In this document: in pieces, positions 63,450 to 64,000 of the stretch
Numbering within the stretch: the first letter of the stretch is position 1
How the letters are laid out: every line of letters begins with the position of its first letter
NCBI GenBank assembly: GCA_023953905.1
Contig: JAMLJA010000002.1
Coordinates: 62,001-126,000, forward strand
DNA: 64,000 nucleotides
Source: Rhizobiaceae bacterium
GTDB lineage: Bacteria > Pseudomonadota > Alphaproteobacteria > Rhizobiales > Rhizobiaceae
Direction of reading: 5' to 3'
Notes under the pieces: generated by a model
What the model was told of the DNA's origin: nothing
The model's input: only the letters and a program-made list of their open reading frames with translations
Database searches by the model: none
Made by a program: the position numbers and the translations under genes

Positions 63450-64000
63450 GGTGTCACCACCCGTTCGCCTGCGGAAAGACCCGTGACCACCTCGGTCAGA
63501 CGCTGGCCGCCTTCGTCGATTGTCTCCCCTGTAATTACAGCTCTTTCACTTTGTTGCTCGCCATTGGCAACGACCAGGAAATCGACCCCGAACCTGCTGG
63601 ACAACGCTTCGGCAGGAACAAGCAGCGCATTTCGCTCACCGACAGGAAGTTCGATCAGCACGCGAGCGTCCACGAACGCCGTATCGAGACCGGCGACCTC
63701 GACATCCGCAACAACCCGGCCATTTTCGATCTGCGGGTAGATTTTCGCGAGCTTGCCCTGCATCTCGCCATTGTCAGTTGTCACCCGAATGGCTGCACCC
63801 TGCTTCAGGCTTGCGGCATGACGCTCGGGGATCGCCAGGCGCAGGAAAAAGCCGCCGCCGCCGACCGTGGCGACGGTCTCTCCAGCAAGGAGCACACCAC
63901 CTTTCGTGACGGGTACCGTGAGGACCATCCCCGCGACGGGCGCCAGCACATCTCCCTCGGCCTGCTGTTGGACGATGACGGAACGTTGCGCCTCGGTGGC
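63446..64000 (-). CDS. RND periplasmic adaptor subunit (C-terminal part)
   Basis: Partial; the frame is open to the window edge, giving the last ~184 residues. The lipoyl half (DVLAPVAGMVLTVPVTKGGVLLAGETVATV), beta-barrel (ATVGGGGFFLRLAIPERHAASLKQGAAIRV) and membrane-proximal domain (ETIDEGGQRLTEVVTGLSAGERVV) of a membrane-fusion protein are visible. Its stop overlaps the permease start (ATGA). Confidence 0.92.
   Translation of the reverse strand, partial: ATEAQRSVIVQQQAEGDVLAPVAGMVLTVPVTKGGVLLAGETVATVGGGGFFLRLAIPERHAASLKQGAAIRVTTDNGEMQGKLAKIYPQIENGRVVADVEVAGLDTAFVDARVLIELPVGERNALLVPAEALSSRFGVDFLVVANGEQQSERAVITGETIDEGGQRLTEVVTGLSAGERVVTP

Overview
The window looks like chromosome of a GC-rich alphaproteobacterium of the order Hyphomicrobiales (Rhizobiales), most likely near Phyllobacteriaceae or Rhizobiaceae. 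The evidence is the obgE-proB-proA-nadD-rsfS-rlmH-envC-ctpA-yibQ-rppH gene string, the rpmA/rplU pair with an extended L21, a PhyR-NepR-EcfG general stress locus, a DUF982 gene and several small rhizobial-type proteins. I had no database access; assignments come from motifs, gene order and reading both strands.

Layout. 1-4,030: end of a sensor kinase, three coupled small genes, a gene-poor stretch, then cspA-rpsU, two small genes and tRNA-Glu. 4,031-13,954: rluD, rpoH, a methyltransferase/XRE pair, a large proline-rich membrane protein, purA, a PRC-barrel protein and a lipid-kinase-like gene. 14,068-17,370: general stress response locus with a Crp-type regulator, a single-domain response regulator, ecfG, nepR, phyR and a DUF1328 protein. 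Four sites match the EcfG consensus GGAAC-N16/17-CGTT exactly: two back to back between nepR and phyR, one before the DUF1328 gene and one before the PRC-barrel gene, so the stress regulon can be read directly here. 17,520-30,189: housekeeping genes for RNA decay, envelope, ribosome maturation, NAD and proline synthesis, interrupted by an MscS channel gene.

30,573-44,498: a tRNA-Ser(CGA) gene followed by two genomic elements in tandem. Each begins with the same 30 bp, which overlaps the tRNA 3' end, and ends in a related terminal sequence at the same distance from a 9-bp core; the core occurs a third time where the chromosome resumes. I see no integrase, transposase or conjugation gene in either. 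Element A (7.7 kb) carries a 1,776-residue Cap4-type nuclease/STAND NTPase plus, on the other strand, a HEPN (Apea-like) gene coupled to a 73-codon gene. Element B (6.1 kb) carries a 1,444-residue NACHT-like NTPase with a C-terminal PD-(D/E)xK nuclease, followed 2 nt later by a DUF3800 gene. I interpret these as a family of integrase-less, tRNA-anchored defence cassettes with exchangeable cargo and conserved ends, probably mobilised in trans. This is the most interesting part of the window.

44,563-64,000: accessory chromosome. It holds an epimerase/FAD-oxidase fusion, a GNAT gene with an IS630 insertion exactly at its stop codon, a TetR-controlled molybdenum aldehyde/xanthine dehydrogenase operon (a palindrome fills the promoter spacer), a GST, an orphan protein with a nuclease-like C-terminus, an ECF sigma/anti-sigma pair facing a DUF4394 gene, a DUF2254 membrane protein and an RND efflux system that runs off the right edge.
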